From Dipteris shenzhenensis (lineage: Eukaryota > Polypodiophyta > Polypodiopsida > Gleicheniales), in the NCBI GenBank assembly GCA_047967505.1, contig CM106538.1: a stretch of 64,000 bases of DNA; one strand, 5' to 3'. Under the pieces are notes generated by a model. The model was given only the letters and a program-made list of their open reading frames with translations, was not told the DNA's origin and ran no database searches. Position 1 is the stretch's first letter, and each line of letters opens with the position of its first letter. Of the stretch, positions 23,413 through 34,264 are shown piece after piece. Position numbers and translations under genes: made by a program.

Positions 23413-24078
23413 TTGTCTTCATAGTTTCAATCCCTAACCACACAGAAATTCAAGCAACATTCCCTAGCCAATCTTCTGGGCCGTTCTGTCTTGAGTACCC
23501 AATCTCAATTCAAAACTCCTCCTGTCCCCAGCAGGATCGCCAAAAAGATGATAAGGAAAAAAATGGAGAAAGACAACCAAGAATTATGTACTTCACCACG
23601 TCAGATAGCGGGGGTGAAGGAGGGGGGCGGGGGGGCTGGCGGGTGGGAGAGAGGGAGGGCGGGGAAGGAGAGGTAGGGGGCAGCGGGGAGGGAGAGGTAG
23701 GGGGCAGCCGGGGGGGAGAGGAAGGGTGAGGGAGGGAGGAGGAAGGAGAGAGGGAGGGTGAGGGAGGAGGGAGAGGGGGCTGGCGAGAGGGGAGGTAGAG
23801 GAGGAGTAGTGAGGGGGGGGAGAGGGGGGGCAGCGAGGGAGAGGGGGAGGGCAGTAGCTCACCGGGAGAGGAGCAAATCCTGTCTTCATAGTTTCAATCC
23901 CTAACCACACAGAAATTCAAGCAACATTCCCTAGCCAATCTTCTGGGCCGTTCTGTCTTGAGTACCCAATCTCAATTCAAAACTACTCCTGTCCCCAGCA
24001 GGATCGCCAAAAAGATGATAAGAAAAAAAAAGGAGAAAGACAACCAGGACTTATGTACTTCACCACGTCAGATAGCTG
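23384..24078. repeat. Tandem duplication of about 467 bp spanning a LINE/gypsy junction
   Basis: The block from 23384 (last 29 bases of the LINE 5-prime end) through the gypsy leader to about 23612 is repeated at 23849-24078 with a 467-base offset and few differences. A purine-rich spacer fills 23613-23848. Because both copies contain the LINE/target junction, the duplication is younger than the LINE insertion. Confidence 0.88.
23613..23848. repeat. Purine-rich minisatellite-like tract
   Basis: The plus strand is almost all G and A, with units such as GGGGAGGGAGAGGTAGGGGGCAGC repeated loosely in pieces. It can form G-quadruplex or triplex structures in principle. Long frames through it on the minus strand are Pro/Ser-rich artefacts. 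Confidence 0.8.
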
Positions 24079-25240
24079 AGACTTCATAGGGCTCGTAGAT
24101 GATGAGCTTATGCACCAGATTCTAGAGTATGTGTCTTTGTACTAGACACCAAGACAAACCCCCACAAAAACTGATTGAACATGGATCACACAAACTCAGA
24201 GAGAACCAAAAGACTACACAACCCGAAACATATAAACTTAGAACTGAACTTCCCCCCCAAAACTCAGAGAACAGTTAGCCTCAGAATACTATGAACCCAC
24301 AGCCCACACCCCTAAGCTTCCATCAAGAACAACAGCTCGTAATTCCCACAAAGCTGCAATAGTGCCACCTACAATCCTTCAAATGATCTAAACTAGACCA
24401 TGCATTCTCTCTGTCATGCCTGTGTGGTAGCCATGCTCAGCCAACTACAAACAGCTCGCTATCTCTGGAGGTCTCCAACGCCAAGGTCTTCTCAGCACAC
24501 ACAAGCTCACAAAACTCCTTGGTCAAAAGCGTCTCTACCCTCAGCCTTGAAACGATTGTGTGCCCTGAATACCAATCAGCTCATGTTCTCGCTGCAGCAC
24601 CTTCGTCGTCTATCTCCTTCACGTAAAGGTAGCCAACTCTACAGCTTCTCTTCCCTCACAAAGCACTCGGAACTCACGGCCCTCTCCAAACAAACTGTCC
24701 GTGAAGTAGCGACACCCTTTCACAAAAAAAACTCCAGCCATCGTCAGACTCCCTGTACAGGATCTTCGAGCTGCTTTCACCAAGCCACAGTATTCCTTTC
24801 CTCAGCCGGCATCCTTACGATTCCCACAAAGCAGTCATCTACCAAACCACTTCTGATAAACACCTCCAACAAGAGCCACGGCCTCTCAGTTCATGGAGCT
24901 CACAGACTTTCATCAAGGTTCACACACTACAATAGCTTCCTCCTCATGGAACACACACGTCGCCATGGTCTCCGGCTTTCCTGTAGAGACCCCCCCAGTG
25001 CAACGTAGATCCTTCCAGTGTCAACCCGATCAGCTCCCAGCCGCCATCTTCATGTAGCTCCACTCGTCAGCCAGAGCATCCCAATTCTCGATCACGTAGC
25101 CACCTTGCATGTGCACGTTCCCTTCCATATTTTCCAGCCACGTCATCATGTGGAATTTACCACTCCCATAAAAAAAATGCAAATACCCCCCAAGGCACAT
25201 TAAATGCACATTTTGGACCTTTGGTCACACAATTCCCACA
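24016..25240 (-). mobile_element. Candidate gypsy LTR (minus strand)
   Basis: On the minus strand a sequence starting TGTGGGAATTGTG at 25240 ends in CA at 24016, two bases before TTTTTGGCGATCCTGCTGGG, a primer-binding-site-like TGGCG...TGGGG stretch of the kind found after plant gypsy LTRs. The downstream leader and gag on the same strand support this. The matching second LTR was not found, so the left end is tentative. Small frames inside (for example 24400-25008) are not called. Confidence 0.4.
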
Positions 25241-25589
25241 CACATTAGCATGCACATTAAGACTTGCATGCACCCCCATAAACCCACATGAAAAGCCCCT
25301 TGGCATGGGCACCAAAACATATCAAATTCCCGTAACATGCAAGACCGTGTTGACTCAGGAAAATATTAAAAAACCCTTCATGACTTAACTTTACATGACC
25401 CCAAAAACATTTCACTTGACCACACATTGGACACCCTTGGTCTGGAAGTTTGGTACAACCACATTGCATTTCATCATTTCCCATGAAGTCCCTGCAAAAC
25501 ATACTTTATTGTCTCAAAAAACTATACATCAGTCCATCGTGCTTGTGAAAGAAAAATCCACAAATGCCAAAAGCCCACACCTACCCTAG
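25241..25589. other. Spacer, nothing recognised
   Basis: The stretch has CATGCAC/ACATG-rich wording but no repeat period, open frame or element end that can be named. Confidence 0.3.
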
Positions 25590-25929
25590 ATGTGTACAAC
25601 TATGTGCCTACCCATAGCTATATACAGTGGTCAACAACTTGATACAGGTTTTGTCCTATCAACGTTTCATATTGGGAGTTATCCCATATACATTTGGTAC
25701 TTAGTGTGTGTGTGCCTATCCTATAAAGGCATTGTACTTGTCACTTGTCAAATCACTCAACCCATTTAAATACAAGCTACTTTGGTCTACATGTGAGTAC
25801 TTGTTCATTGCTTTCATTTCCTTTCCATTTTATTTCCATTTCATTATGTTTGCTATCTTTCCTTTTTCGTTCCTAGTGTTAGCTTGCTTCTCTCCCTACC
25901 ACTATGTTCCTTCATGTGGTATCAGAGCC
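25590..25929 (+). mobile_element. Copia LTR end with primer-binding site
   Basis: TGGTATCAGAGCC at 25917-25929 is a copia-type primer-binding site. The preceding 300 bases have a TATAAA-like CTATAAAGG near 25721 and a pyrimidine-rich end, as in an LTR. The left edge is not defined. About 50 bases before the primer-binding site (25863-25915) are repeated at 26026-26051 plus 26193-26215, where LINE C splits the repeat. Confidence 0.5.
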
Positions 25930-26051
25930 ATGTTCCTAGCCTTGTCTCTCCTTCCCTTTCCAATAGGTTGAGGTGAGGGAGGCCAATGAAGCTACCCACC
26001 CACCATACCAGTTGCTCTGTTTCCTTTTCGTTCCTAGTGTTAGCTTGCATT

Positions 26052-26192
26052 TTGCATTTTTTGCATTCTGCATTGGTGTGGATGCTCGTTTTAGTAGCTT
26101 CAACCTCACAGTTTGTTTGTACCAGGATTTTCACAGTCTCATAGACCCATTGGTCTTCCGAAGACTTTAATAAACTTCCTTTCTTTCTTTCT
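26052..26192 (+). mobile_element. Very short LINE family C 3-prime insertion
   Basis: About 140 bases carry the family C end: TCTCATAGACCCATTGG, the hairpin GTCTTCCGAAGAC (26153-26165), TTTAATAAAC and (TTTC)n. It interrupts a duplicated LTR-end sequence between AGCTTGC and TCCCTACC, so its insertion edges are visible by comparison with 25863-25915. Confidence 0.7.
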
Positions 26193-26224
26193 CCCTACCA
26201 CTATGTTCGTTCACGGCCACTACC

Positions 26225-26565
26225 AAGATGACTGTACACAACCGTTCGGGGGGATCCTATTGTACACAATGCAACACAAACTACCACTACGCCAGAGATT
26301 GTCCCAATGGCAGAGGGGAACCAACATCTCAAGTCAACATGGTTGACGTAGTAGTGGTGAGGGAGGGTGACAAACCCCATTTGATTGGTGCAGTGTTGGG
26401 AGCTGTGACAAGGTCACAAACGAAAGGTGAAATAGTATGGATGACTCAACACCAACACCAGAGGCCTCATCACCGGCCAGTACCAACTCAATCAAGAGGT
26501 GTATCCGCACCTCTTTCCTCCAAGGTGGACAGTGGGTGCAGAAATGCATCACCCAGTTCAAGTCA
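26225..26565 (+). pseudogene. Ty3/gypsy gag zinc knuckle and start of protease region
   Basis: The frame contains a complete CX2CX4HX4C knuckle, CTQCNTNYHYARDC (about 26264-26305), followed by VTRSQTKG, the wording usual at the gag-to-protease junction of plant gypsy elements. It runs open to about 26638 but downstream residues are GACATGGTC-repeat derived. The RT, RNase H and integrase are missing; gag joins directly to LTR-like sequence. Confidence 0.75.
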
Positions 26566-26569
26566 CATG

Positions 26570-27692
26570 ACAATAGATGTCAAACAACTGGTCACTGGTC
26601 GACCATGTCAACCAATGACAACCATGTCACTGGAGTGACGACCATGTCAACCAGTAAACGACCATGTCAACAATGACCACCATGTCAACCAATGACAACC
26701 ATGTCTACCAATGACGATCATGTCAACCAATGATAACCGTGTTAACCAGTGACAACCATAACCAGATGACAACTTGAGACAACCATGGCCACTTCTCACT
26801 TTTCTACAGAAGCAATCACATGTGACGACTGTCATCATTGCTGCATGACAACAGTGCACATGGTGGTGATAACAATGCACATTGTGGCGCAGAGGGAGAC
26901 TAGGAGTTAGAAGCGCTAGGAGACGCACATGGAGCAGTCAAACTAGCTAGAGGTGCACATGGAGGAATTAGACCAAAGGGGCTGCACATGGAGTACTTAG
27001 CCACCCACTTGGAAGAGGTTGGTAGTGGTAGGAGACATCAAGGACAAAATGGTGGAATGGCTAAGGAGACAGGAAGACAACCAATAGGAGCAAGGGAAGG
27101 AGATTTCCAACGAGAAGAAGCCAAACAGTTAAGAGGAGCTGATGAGAGGGGATTCAGGCATTCGAGCAGAGGGCATTTTGGCATTCGATCATTGAGCATG
27201 AGTGGAGAGAGCGAGGCTGGAGTCACGAACTCGCCTGGTGAATCTTTGGTGTATCTGCTATTGAGTGTATCTCCATTAAGTGTATTGGTCATTTCCATCT
27301 TATGTGCTATGCTCCCTTACATCTCTGTTTGCAGCTCTAGCACCCCTTCATTGTGTGTCCCCTTCCCTTCACTTTCCTTTAGTTGGTACGGAGGACCGTG
27401 GCTTGAGCTCATCCTTGTCCACGTTTAGGGATGGCTCTTGTGAGTGTGTTTCACTTTCGTGCTTATTATTGAAACCATTGTCCACTCGATACTCGTTTGC
27501 CCTGCACTTGCACCATCTCACAGGTACCACTGTCACTTTCACCACTGCGTGATCGATTGCACTAACGTTCATGAGGAAGACATTAGTAGTTCCGCCTCAA
27601 CATTCGTCGTGACACGCACTCTTTGCATCTCACACCAAGGGACTTACGCCTTCGGTAACACCTCCGACAATGATCGGACGTCCCCTCAGACA
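26570..27692 (+). mobile_element. Gypsy LTR-like segment
   Basis: The start has tandem ACCATGTCAACCAATGAC units (26600-26760). The middle has a GGAATGGCTAAGGAGACAGG...CCAATAGGAG block and the end has GGTAACACCTCCGACAATGA and CCCCTCAGACA. These correspond in order to the 54823-55814 LTR (its GGACAGCCAATAGGAG block and its CTCCCCCTCAGACA end), which sets the right edge at 27692. The left edge is unclear. Confidence 0.6.
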
Positions 27693-28068
27693 ACGACAAG
27701 GCTTTTTCTAGGTGGCTTTTGATTCTCTGCTGGCTGCCAGCATTGCTACAGTCTAGTTATTTGGCACTTGGTTCCAACAGGATTGTTCTCACTCTTTTCA
27801 CCTTTGGGGATCGATCCGGTGTAGAGGAGAACAGACGGGTTACTTTACTCTTTATCAGATTCCCTGGTTGTCCTTAGGTTTGCCATTGACTTCTTGCCAC
27901 GATAAGAGCATACTTTCGACTGGTCATAGAGCTCCCCTATTTCCCTTTCTTGGCATTCTTGTAAGGAGAAAGAAATATCATACAGTCTGGAGATATGTGT
28001 ATTTCTTTCTTATTCCAGTAATATTTAGAAGACGCATTTGTAATATTTAATTGTTTTTTTGCTCTCAG
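27693..28068 (+). other. Intron sequence before the exon at 28069
   Basis: No element is recognised. The last 30 bases are T-rich and end in TTTTTTTGCTCTCAG, a strong splice acceptor for the exon at 28069. Confidence 0.5.
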
Positions 28069-29192
28069 TTGAAACAAAGTGAGCAAGCTTTACAAGCTGC
28101 CCAGGAGCAACAATGCAGTCTCACTAAGCAGGTAAGAAATTTGTGTGTGATATAGGCATGCAAACAGAGACCTTATCATCATGAGCTTAAACCTACCTCT
28201 AAGATAAGATTAATATCTTTGGTTTTCTCACTATTTGTATATGTGGAATAACTTTCAGTACAGCTGGAGATTGACAGATTAAAGTTCCTAGAAGAGATTT
28301 CCGCTGAGATTGAAGATACTGTGAAGGCAAGTTTGAGCAAGGTATGGCCAGTCTGTTAATTGGTATTCATAGAAATGACTTATGCCATTGCATAGAACGT
28401 TTAAGTAAGTTATTATTATGCTCTTTCTTTGGGGAATTTTAATTCTTCTAGAGCCTCAGGCGGAAGCTTGTGAAACGGAGCTGCACAGTCTGCAAAAGGA
28501 TCATGAAAAGAAAAAGAAAGAATGGCAAGATAAGATCCAAGAAGCAAGAGAGAGCCTAAATCAAACCACTGCAATAAAACAAAGGCCAGTTAGTCCATTC
28601 CTCAATCCCAGTTTACTTGGTGATTATTACGTCTTTCTGAATTATAGAAGGGATGAACGATAGAAAATGGACACTGGTATTATGATCACAAAGTTAAAAG
28701 ACAGATCGACATAATGTGTTGGTAATTTACTCCTAAGGCCTCACTCATTAGTACCTTGCAAGCACACATGGAATTGCTTCTTAACAAGAGCAAGCAGCTA
28801 TATTTGCAGCTTGAACTGTTCATCTTAGAAGAAAAGGCATGTGTACCTTGCTACTTTCTCTCTTCCTTTGTGATGTGTTGACAAATAGGGTAGCAGGTTT
28901 ACTCAGGGTTATATAAATCTCTGTTTTATCATTTGTGGAATAAATATTTGCCTCATTCTAGATATTGCCAATGAAATCACTATAGACTTGCAAAATATTC
29001 AAGTACAGCAATCTCTAATTTTTTGGTAAGTTTCAAACTCATAGATTTAAAAAACAACGTTGCAGACTTAAAGAACTAGAAGATGAGAGACTACAAATTT
29101 TAGCGAGACTGGATGCAGAGAGCAAGAAAAAGGAGGATGCTGTGGCTGAGATTCATACACTTTATGATAATATGAATAAACTAAATGAGCAG
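28069..29192 (+). CDS. Host coiled-coil protein, exon cluster 2 (partial gene)
   Basis: Four exons are read: 28069-28131, 28264-28341, 28460-28584 and 29066-29192, with acceptors CTCTCAG, TACAG, CCTCAG and TTGCAG and donors GTAAGA, GTATGG, a GC donor (GCCAGT) and GTAATG. The joined frame is open for about 131 codons. The product is strongly alpha-helical and charged, with blocks such as SAEIEDTVKASLSK, DHEKKKKEWQDKIQEA and LKELEDERLQILARL, so a long coiled coil is likely. The first exon starts in phase 0 and matches the phase-0 donor at 12142. An alternative exon (about 28738-28843) is open but fits the phases poorly. No stop is reached, so the gene continues right of 29192. Family not recognised. 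Confidence 0.72.
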
Positions 29193-30059
29193 GTAATGTA
29201 ACCCTAAATGATGCCATACCTTTAACTTCACAATTCAGAGCTTTTCAATTTGAGTTTGGTACCCTGTTTATAACTCACGCCTGGCTCTCTGTAGCAAAGT
29301 TTCAATAATCCTGCATTTGTATTTATTTATAAACCTATTTTGGCATCAACTCCGATTGAGTTTGAATGAACTATCTTGTATCATACTAGTGTTATGTAAA
29401 ATCATCCTTTTCAGCATCAAAGCATCTGATTCAATATACGAGTCCCTTTCTCCTTGACAAACGATGTTAGAATTAAGACTCCTGAGCTGATAAATTATTG
29501 TTTTTACTTGTTCGTTTGTTTTCTTTCGAGAAGGAAGATCCTGAAAAAGTCTTACTTTTTCTACTATTCACCTCCCTTTTTCTGGTTGCCTTCTTCTCAG
29601 CTTCTTTTTATTGTCCTCTAGTTATATAGAACTACAAGACCAAGGGCTTCATGTAATTTTCATAGCAGCTTCTCCTTAAAAAAAGGAGTTGTTCCTACAA
29701 TTGCAAAGGATTAAAAAATGTATGAATTAGTGAAACAGGGAGGCGGGGAAGGGTGGTAAGGCAATGAAAGAGGGGGGCGGGGTGTTGTAGAGATGTCTCT
29801 CTATTTCATCTTTTCACCTAGGAAATTTGTTGAATTTTTCCATTGAAAAATCAAGGAATCTTCAATTAGGTTTCTCTTATAGGTCAAGTTATGTGTATGG
29901 AATAAGTTGTCGAGAAGGGCCCTTATAATAGGTCGATGACAAGTACTGACAAGAAAATTAATGGAGGAATTACGTGAGTACCAATATGTCCCCATTCTAG
30001 ATTGATGATGAAGGGTCTTCCTCCTCCGTCTAAGATGCTCTGCAGTCACTACCTAGTAC
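29193..30059 (+). other. Intron-like sequence, nothing recognised
   Basis: AT-rich sequence follows the donor at 29193. A short G-rich patch lies at 29740-29785. No further exon with compatible phase was found. Confidence 0.4.
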
Positions 30060-30204
30060 CTAGGCCCTTGTGTAGGACATTTTACAAACACATGAATATG
30101 TAGGACATAGAATAGTTTTCATTATTTTTCTATGTACTAGTGCCTGGGTATAAACACCAATGCATGTACTTTTATTTCCAACTAAGTACAAATGATTTCC
30201 TTCT

Positions 30205-30812
30205 CTCCTACGAGATAGGGCCCCCCAGTCGATGAAAACAAGCTATTAATTAATTAGTTGTGCGAGGCGGGAGGTGCAATGCCAGATTAACCTAAGGCAC
30301 TCCGGCGAATAATTTAGCGACAAACTATCTAGAAGGTTCAAAAAGGAAAATGCTTGAAAATGCGCGAAAGTCTAGACGTTTCGTGCTTGCCGCCTCAGCG
30401 AAGCATATATGAGGGGGAGAAGGAAGGAAGGGGGAGGCAGACTTGAGGGAGGGGGAGGGACAGAGGGAGAGGCTGAGTGGAGGGGAGAGGCTGCGAGAGG
30501 GAGGGCGGAGGGGAAGCTGAACCAGTGAGGCGAGGGGGAGAGGGAGAGGCTGGAAAGGGGGGAGGGAGAGGCTGGAAGTGAGGCGACGGGGAGAGAGTGG
30601 GGCTGAGAGGGAGAGGCGTGGAGGCTGAGAGGGAGAGGTTGGAGGGGGAAGGAGGGAGTGAGTAGAGGAGGAGTAGGGACGGAGCAGCAGAGTTAGGTTA
30701 ATGAGCCATTAATCGGAAATTGAGGGGCGCAAACTTCGGTTAATGCGTGAACATAAAACAAGCTTGATAAATTAATTGATAAGTGCGTAGGAGCGATTAG
30801 TTTAGTAGGAGT
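30205..30812. repeat. Insertion with long purine-rich tract inside the copia 5-prime LTR
   Basis: Comparison with the 3-prime LTR (near 33905-33935) shows extra sequence between the AACTAAGTACAA and GTGCTGCACTC blocks. The insert begins and ends with AT-rich, CpG-bearing unique sequence and contains about 250 bases of (GGGAGAGGCTGAGAGG)-like purine tract at 30410-30665. No terminal repeats were identified. Confidence 0.6.
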
Positions 30813-31194
30813 AGCGAATGTGCTGCACTCACCTCTCGCTCTTGCACCTACATTTAGTATCAGAGCATGTTGCTCTGTAGGGGTGGAGTGTATCGCCCAT
30901 GTCGCTTGTTGTTGCTGCGTAGATACTTGCTTGCGATTGGTGTTTGTTGCTTGGCTGCTTGTTGGAGATCGCTCGAATGGATGTTACTCTACAAGCGGGT
31001 CGCTTGAACTTCTATGCTGCGCTGAACTCTTGGAGCTAACGAGAGCTAAGCTCTCAAACTCCCTTGTTGCTTTGGATACTCATAGAGGCTGTGCCTCTTC
31101 CCCACAATGGTAACATGAAGCTTGCATAGAGATCAAGTGCTCAGACTTGTGCAAGTCATAATCTTGCCTTGGTCGTTACAGTCTGACTTGTTGC

Positions 31195-31452
31195 TTGTCT
31201 ACTTTGAAACCAGCCAGCTCATCTGCAACCCAAAACCATCTAGTTCGCCTTGCAAGCATCTCATCGGCAAAGCGACCTGTCTACCACAACTCATCTAAGA
31301 CTCGATCGAACCACTTACAGCTCGACTTGTTGCTTGTCCAGCTTGAAACTAGCTAGCTCGCCTGCAGCCCAAAATGATCTAGATTGCCTTGCAAGCATCT
31401 CTTTGGCGAAGCAACTCGTCTACAACAGCTCGTCTCAAATTCGAGTGAACCA
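31195..31452. repeat. 129-bp tandem duplication
   Basis: GACTTGTTGCTTGTC starts at 31195 and 31324, and both units continue through AGCTCR-CTGCA-CCCAAAA and CTTGCAAGCATCTC to a GAACCACT block. It lies in the copia leader/gag region, where no protein is recognisable. Confidence 0.8.
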
Positions 31453-32106
31453 CTCACATGTCCATTACTAGTAGTTTGAAATCTGCCTTGCGAGCCTGTC
31501 TCCACGCTCGCATGTGCCTCAGGGGTAGCCTCAACTTGTTGTCATCCACAGCCAACATCACACACCAATCTGCCTCAACAAACCATAATAAGTAGGGCTG
31601 ACACATGGCAGGACTAACATGCATAGACACATAGCAGGGCTAACATGGGAGTGGCAGGGCTGCTGCGTGGCAGGTGATGCGACCTAATTGGGAGTAGTTA
31701 ACCTATCCTAAGTGAGGCTAGCTGACTCTAGCTATTCCAACTTAACTAGACTACAAAGAGTTGGTTTAGTTAGTTGGAAATCCACCCTTAGCAAAATTTC
31801 TAAGCATCCAATGTCATCTTGACTCTAGGAGTCATTCAAAGGTCATCTTTGAAGTAGACTTCTCGGCGTTCCTCTACTACGTCAGTATAATCAACGGCTA
31901 CGATCAGAGGACAAACATCCAATCAATGAGTCTTGACATTGAAGGTCATTAGCCTCGTGAGAAATAATTACAAAAACGCTCAATTGGCACCTATGTAAGT
32001 CTGTTGTACACTATCCAAAAGGATCGGAACTCCATTTTTAGGGTAGTTTTGGTATCCATCGCCAACCAAAACAGGTACTTTTGCCTCGTAGACATGTTGA
32101 GAAAAT
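31453..32106 (+). other. Copia internal region without recognisable protein
   Basis: The stretch has repeated GGCAGGGCTAACATG wording near 31600-31680 but no gag or protease motif. It lies between the 129-bp duplication and the first RT block and may be decayed gag. Confidence 0.3.
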
Positions 32107-33660
32107 ATGTTCAGCCTGTTGTACACAGAGGAAAAACAATCCCGAGATGACAAAAGGGTTCAAGATACCTTAACTTGGCAAGACCACCAAAAGGCTAAAT
32201 TGGGTCAAAGATGCATTAATGAGCATATTGATGCAAGCTCAAGTGAGCCTACATGTTTTGATGATGCCATGAGCAATTCATCATGGATGAATGCAATGGA
32301 ATCAGAAATGAGATTGATTTGGAAGAAAGACACGGGACCTTGTAGATCTTCCAATGGGAAGGTCCATGATTGGCACCAAATGGGTGTACATGATCAAATA
32401 CCATGCCAATGGTGAAGTGGAAAAGTATAAAGCAAGACTTGTAGCACTAGGCTATGATGAGTATAATATCATCCACTTATGAAAATGAGGATGATAATTT
32501 TGCCCTATTCTTGTAGAACATGCAAATTTGGCTGGATAGTTAAAAACTGTGTATCTATTGATACCATGCCTGTGGGGCGTGCTTTAGACCATACAAGGCA
32601 TTCTTGAGCTTGCATACTTTTTTGACCTGCCCATCAACAGCAAAACCAGGTGCCTGCTTCACATAGACCTTTTCTTTAAGGTCTCCATTCAAGAAAGTAC
32701 TTCCCATCCATCTGGTACACTGACCATCCATGAATTGCAGCAAGAGAAACAACACAACATATTGTCTACATTTTAGCAACGGGAGCAAATGTTTGCTCAT
32801 AGTCAACTCCTTCCTCTTGTGGGGCAATAATGAGCTGAAAATTTATGTGGTAAAACCAATGCTTTTCTCTCAGTTTGAGATGATTGCTGTTTGGTTTGGA
32901 GTTTGACAAAATCAACGAGGAATCTCCATTTCTGGATCCAAGTATGCCTTGAATATATTGCAGAAATTCAAAATGCAGGACAGCAAACCAATGTCCACTC
33001 CTACGGACATGGGGCTCAAACTTAGCAAAGATGATGATGCAAAAAAGTTTGATGGCACTCTTTACAGGAAGTTTGTGGGAAGTCTCATTTACCTCTTCTC
33101 TAGGAGGCTTGACATTGCATTGTCCCACTATTACACATTGGAATGCAGCCAGGAGAGTTCTCTGATGTGTGTGTGGCACTTTATCTTGTTGTTTGCATTA
33201 GGCTAGAGGGAATCATGTGGATATTCATGGGTTTAAAGATTTTTATTGGGCAGGGGACATTGATGACTGCAGATCTAATCTAGGTATAGTTAAGAAGCAG
33301 CCTCTCTTTCATCTAGCGAAGCTGGAGCAAATGCAGCTGAATGTACGTGATTAAGGAAGCTTTTGTAATGATTTACAGCATTCCCATGAGGGTGTCCCTA
33401 CTCCCATACACTGTGATAGCCATTCATGCAGCGCCATTGCACACAACCAGTGCTCCACACTCACATGAAATACATTGAAAATCACTATCACGGATTGTAT
33501 TGATGATGGTTCATTCAGCTGGTTTACTGTCCCATGGAGGATAATTTGGCGGTCATATTCACAAAAGCTCTCTTCGTAGAGTCATTCATATGCTTCAAAG
33601 ATGTCTTAAGCATGAGGGATGCCAGACAATGTCAATGGGGATTGTCACATGACATTGTTT
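32107..33660 (+). pseudogene. Copia RT and RNase H, with an inverted central segment
   Basis: The plus strand has the RT entry block (SNSSWMNAMESEM, IWKKDTG, KYKARLVALGYDE in shifting frames, 32240-32460). The minus strand of 32830-32555 has the next part in order: GVDYEQTFAPVAKM, FLNGDLKEKVYVKQAPGF, KNALYGLKHAPQAWYQ. From about 32940 the plus strand resumes with KFKMQDSKPMSTPTDMGLKL, RKFVGSLIYL and an RNase H remnant. The YVDD block is missing. The simplest reading is an inversion of about 32480-32935. Confidence 0.75.
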
Positions 33661-33695
33661 TCTCTTCTACGTACTCCCCATAGGTTCCTATACCC

Positions 33696-33975
33696 TGTTG
33701 GGACAAATTTGTGCAACCATGGTGTTTAGGTACACTGTTACTTTTGAGATGTCTCCAAAGTACTTCACCCATGTCATTGAGTGGGGATTTCAAGGAATTT
33801 TACAAAGACATGGATATGTAGGACATAGGATACTTTTTCTTATTTTTCTATGGACTAGTGCTTGGGTATAAATACCAGTGCATGCATTTTTATTTCCAAC
33901 TAAGTACAATTAGGTCTTTGGTCTCATACGGATGTGTTGCACTCCCCTCTTGCTCTTGCACCCACACCTTGTGGA
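33696..33975 (+). repeat. 3-prime LTR of the 30060 copia element
   Basis: It starts TGTTGGGACAAATTTG and contains GGGTATAAATACC (TATA-type) at about 33865, followed by the shared CTTGCTCTTGCACC end. Right edge approximate. Confidence 0.65.
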
Positions 33976-34264
33976 GCATAGCCTATCTTCCTTGGATTGC
34001 ACTTCTTCTTCTTCATACCTCGGTACCACACCTTTAGGGTAGACGACATGGAGACAAAACATCAGTTTCCAATGATGCTATGCTTTATGGGCTTTGGAAT
34101 ATGGACCCATTCTATCTTTCATCAGGGCTTGCTTCAAAACCATGTTGGAGTCCTCGCCCATAGTAGCCTCGGTCCTTGCGGACGATGGTACTCAGGGTGA
34201 TTGCAAAAATCCTAGAGTCTTTGCTTGAGGAGATTCTTCATGAGACCCTAGATGGTGGCGAGTT
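33976..34264 (+). other. Spacer, nothing recognised
   Basis: A small frame at 33997-34200 has no recognisable motif. The region lies between a copia LTR and the 3-prime end of a minus-strand LINE. Confidence 0.3.

Larger units (their letters stand above)
30060..33975 (+). mobile_element. Decayed Ty1/copia element with rearranged pol
   Basis: LTR sequences at both ends share the order ATATGTAGGACATAGRATA, TATTTTTCTATG, GCTTGGGTATAAA, TTTTTATTTCCAACTAAGTAC and CTTGCTCTTGCACC. The 3-prime LTR begins TGTTGGGAC at 33696 and ends near 33975. The 5-prime LTR (about 30060-30856) is truncated at its start and carries an insertion. A primer-binding-like TAGTATCAGAGC lies at 30857. Between the LTRs are RT and RNase H remnants. 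Confidence 0.75.

Noticed and set aside
23593-23910. Proline/serine-rich open frame on the minus strand.
   Set aside because: It is produced by the purine-rich tract and a flanking duplication; no start context or conserved motif.
24400-25008. A 202-codon open frame rich in Ser, His and Thr.
   Set aside because: No domain or splice context was recognised and it lies antisense in a candidate LTR; insufficient support for a gene.
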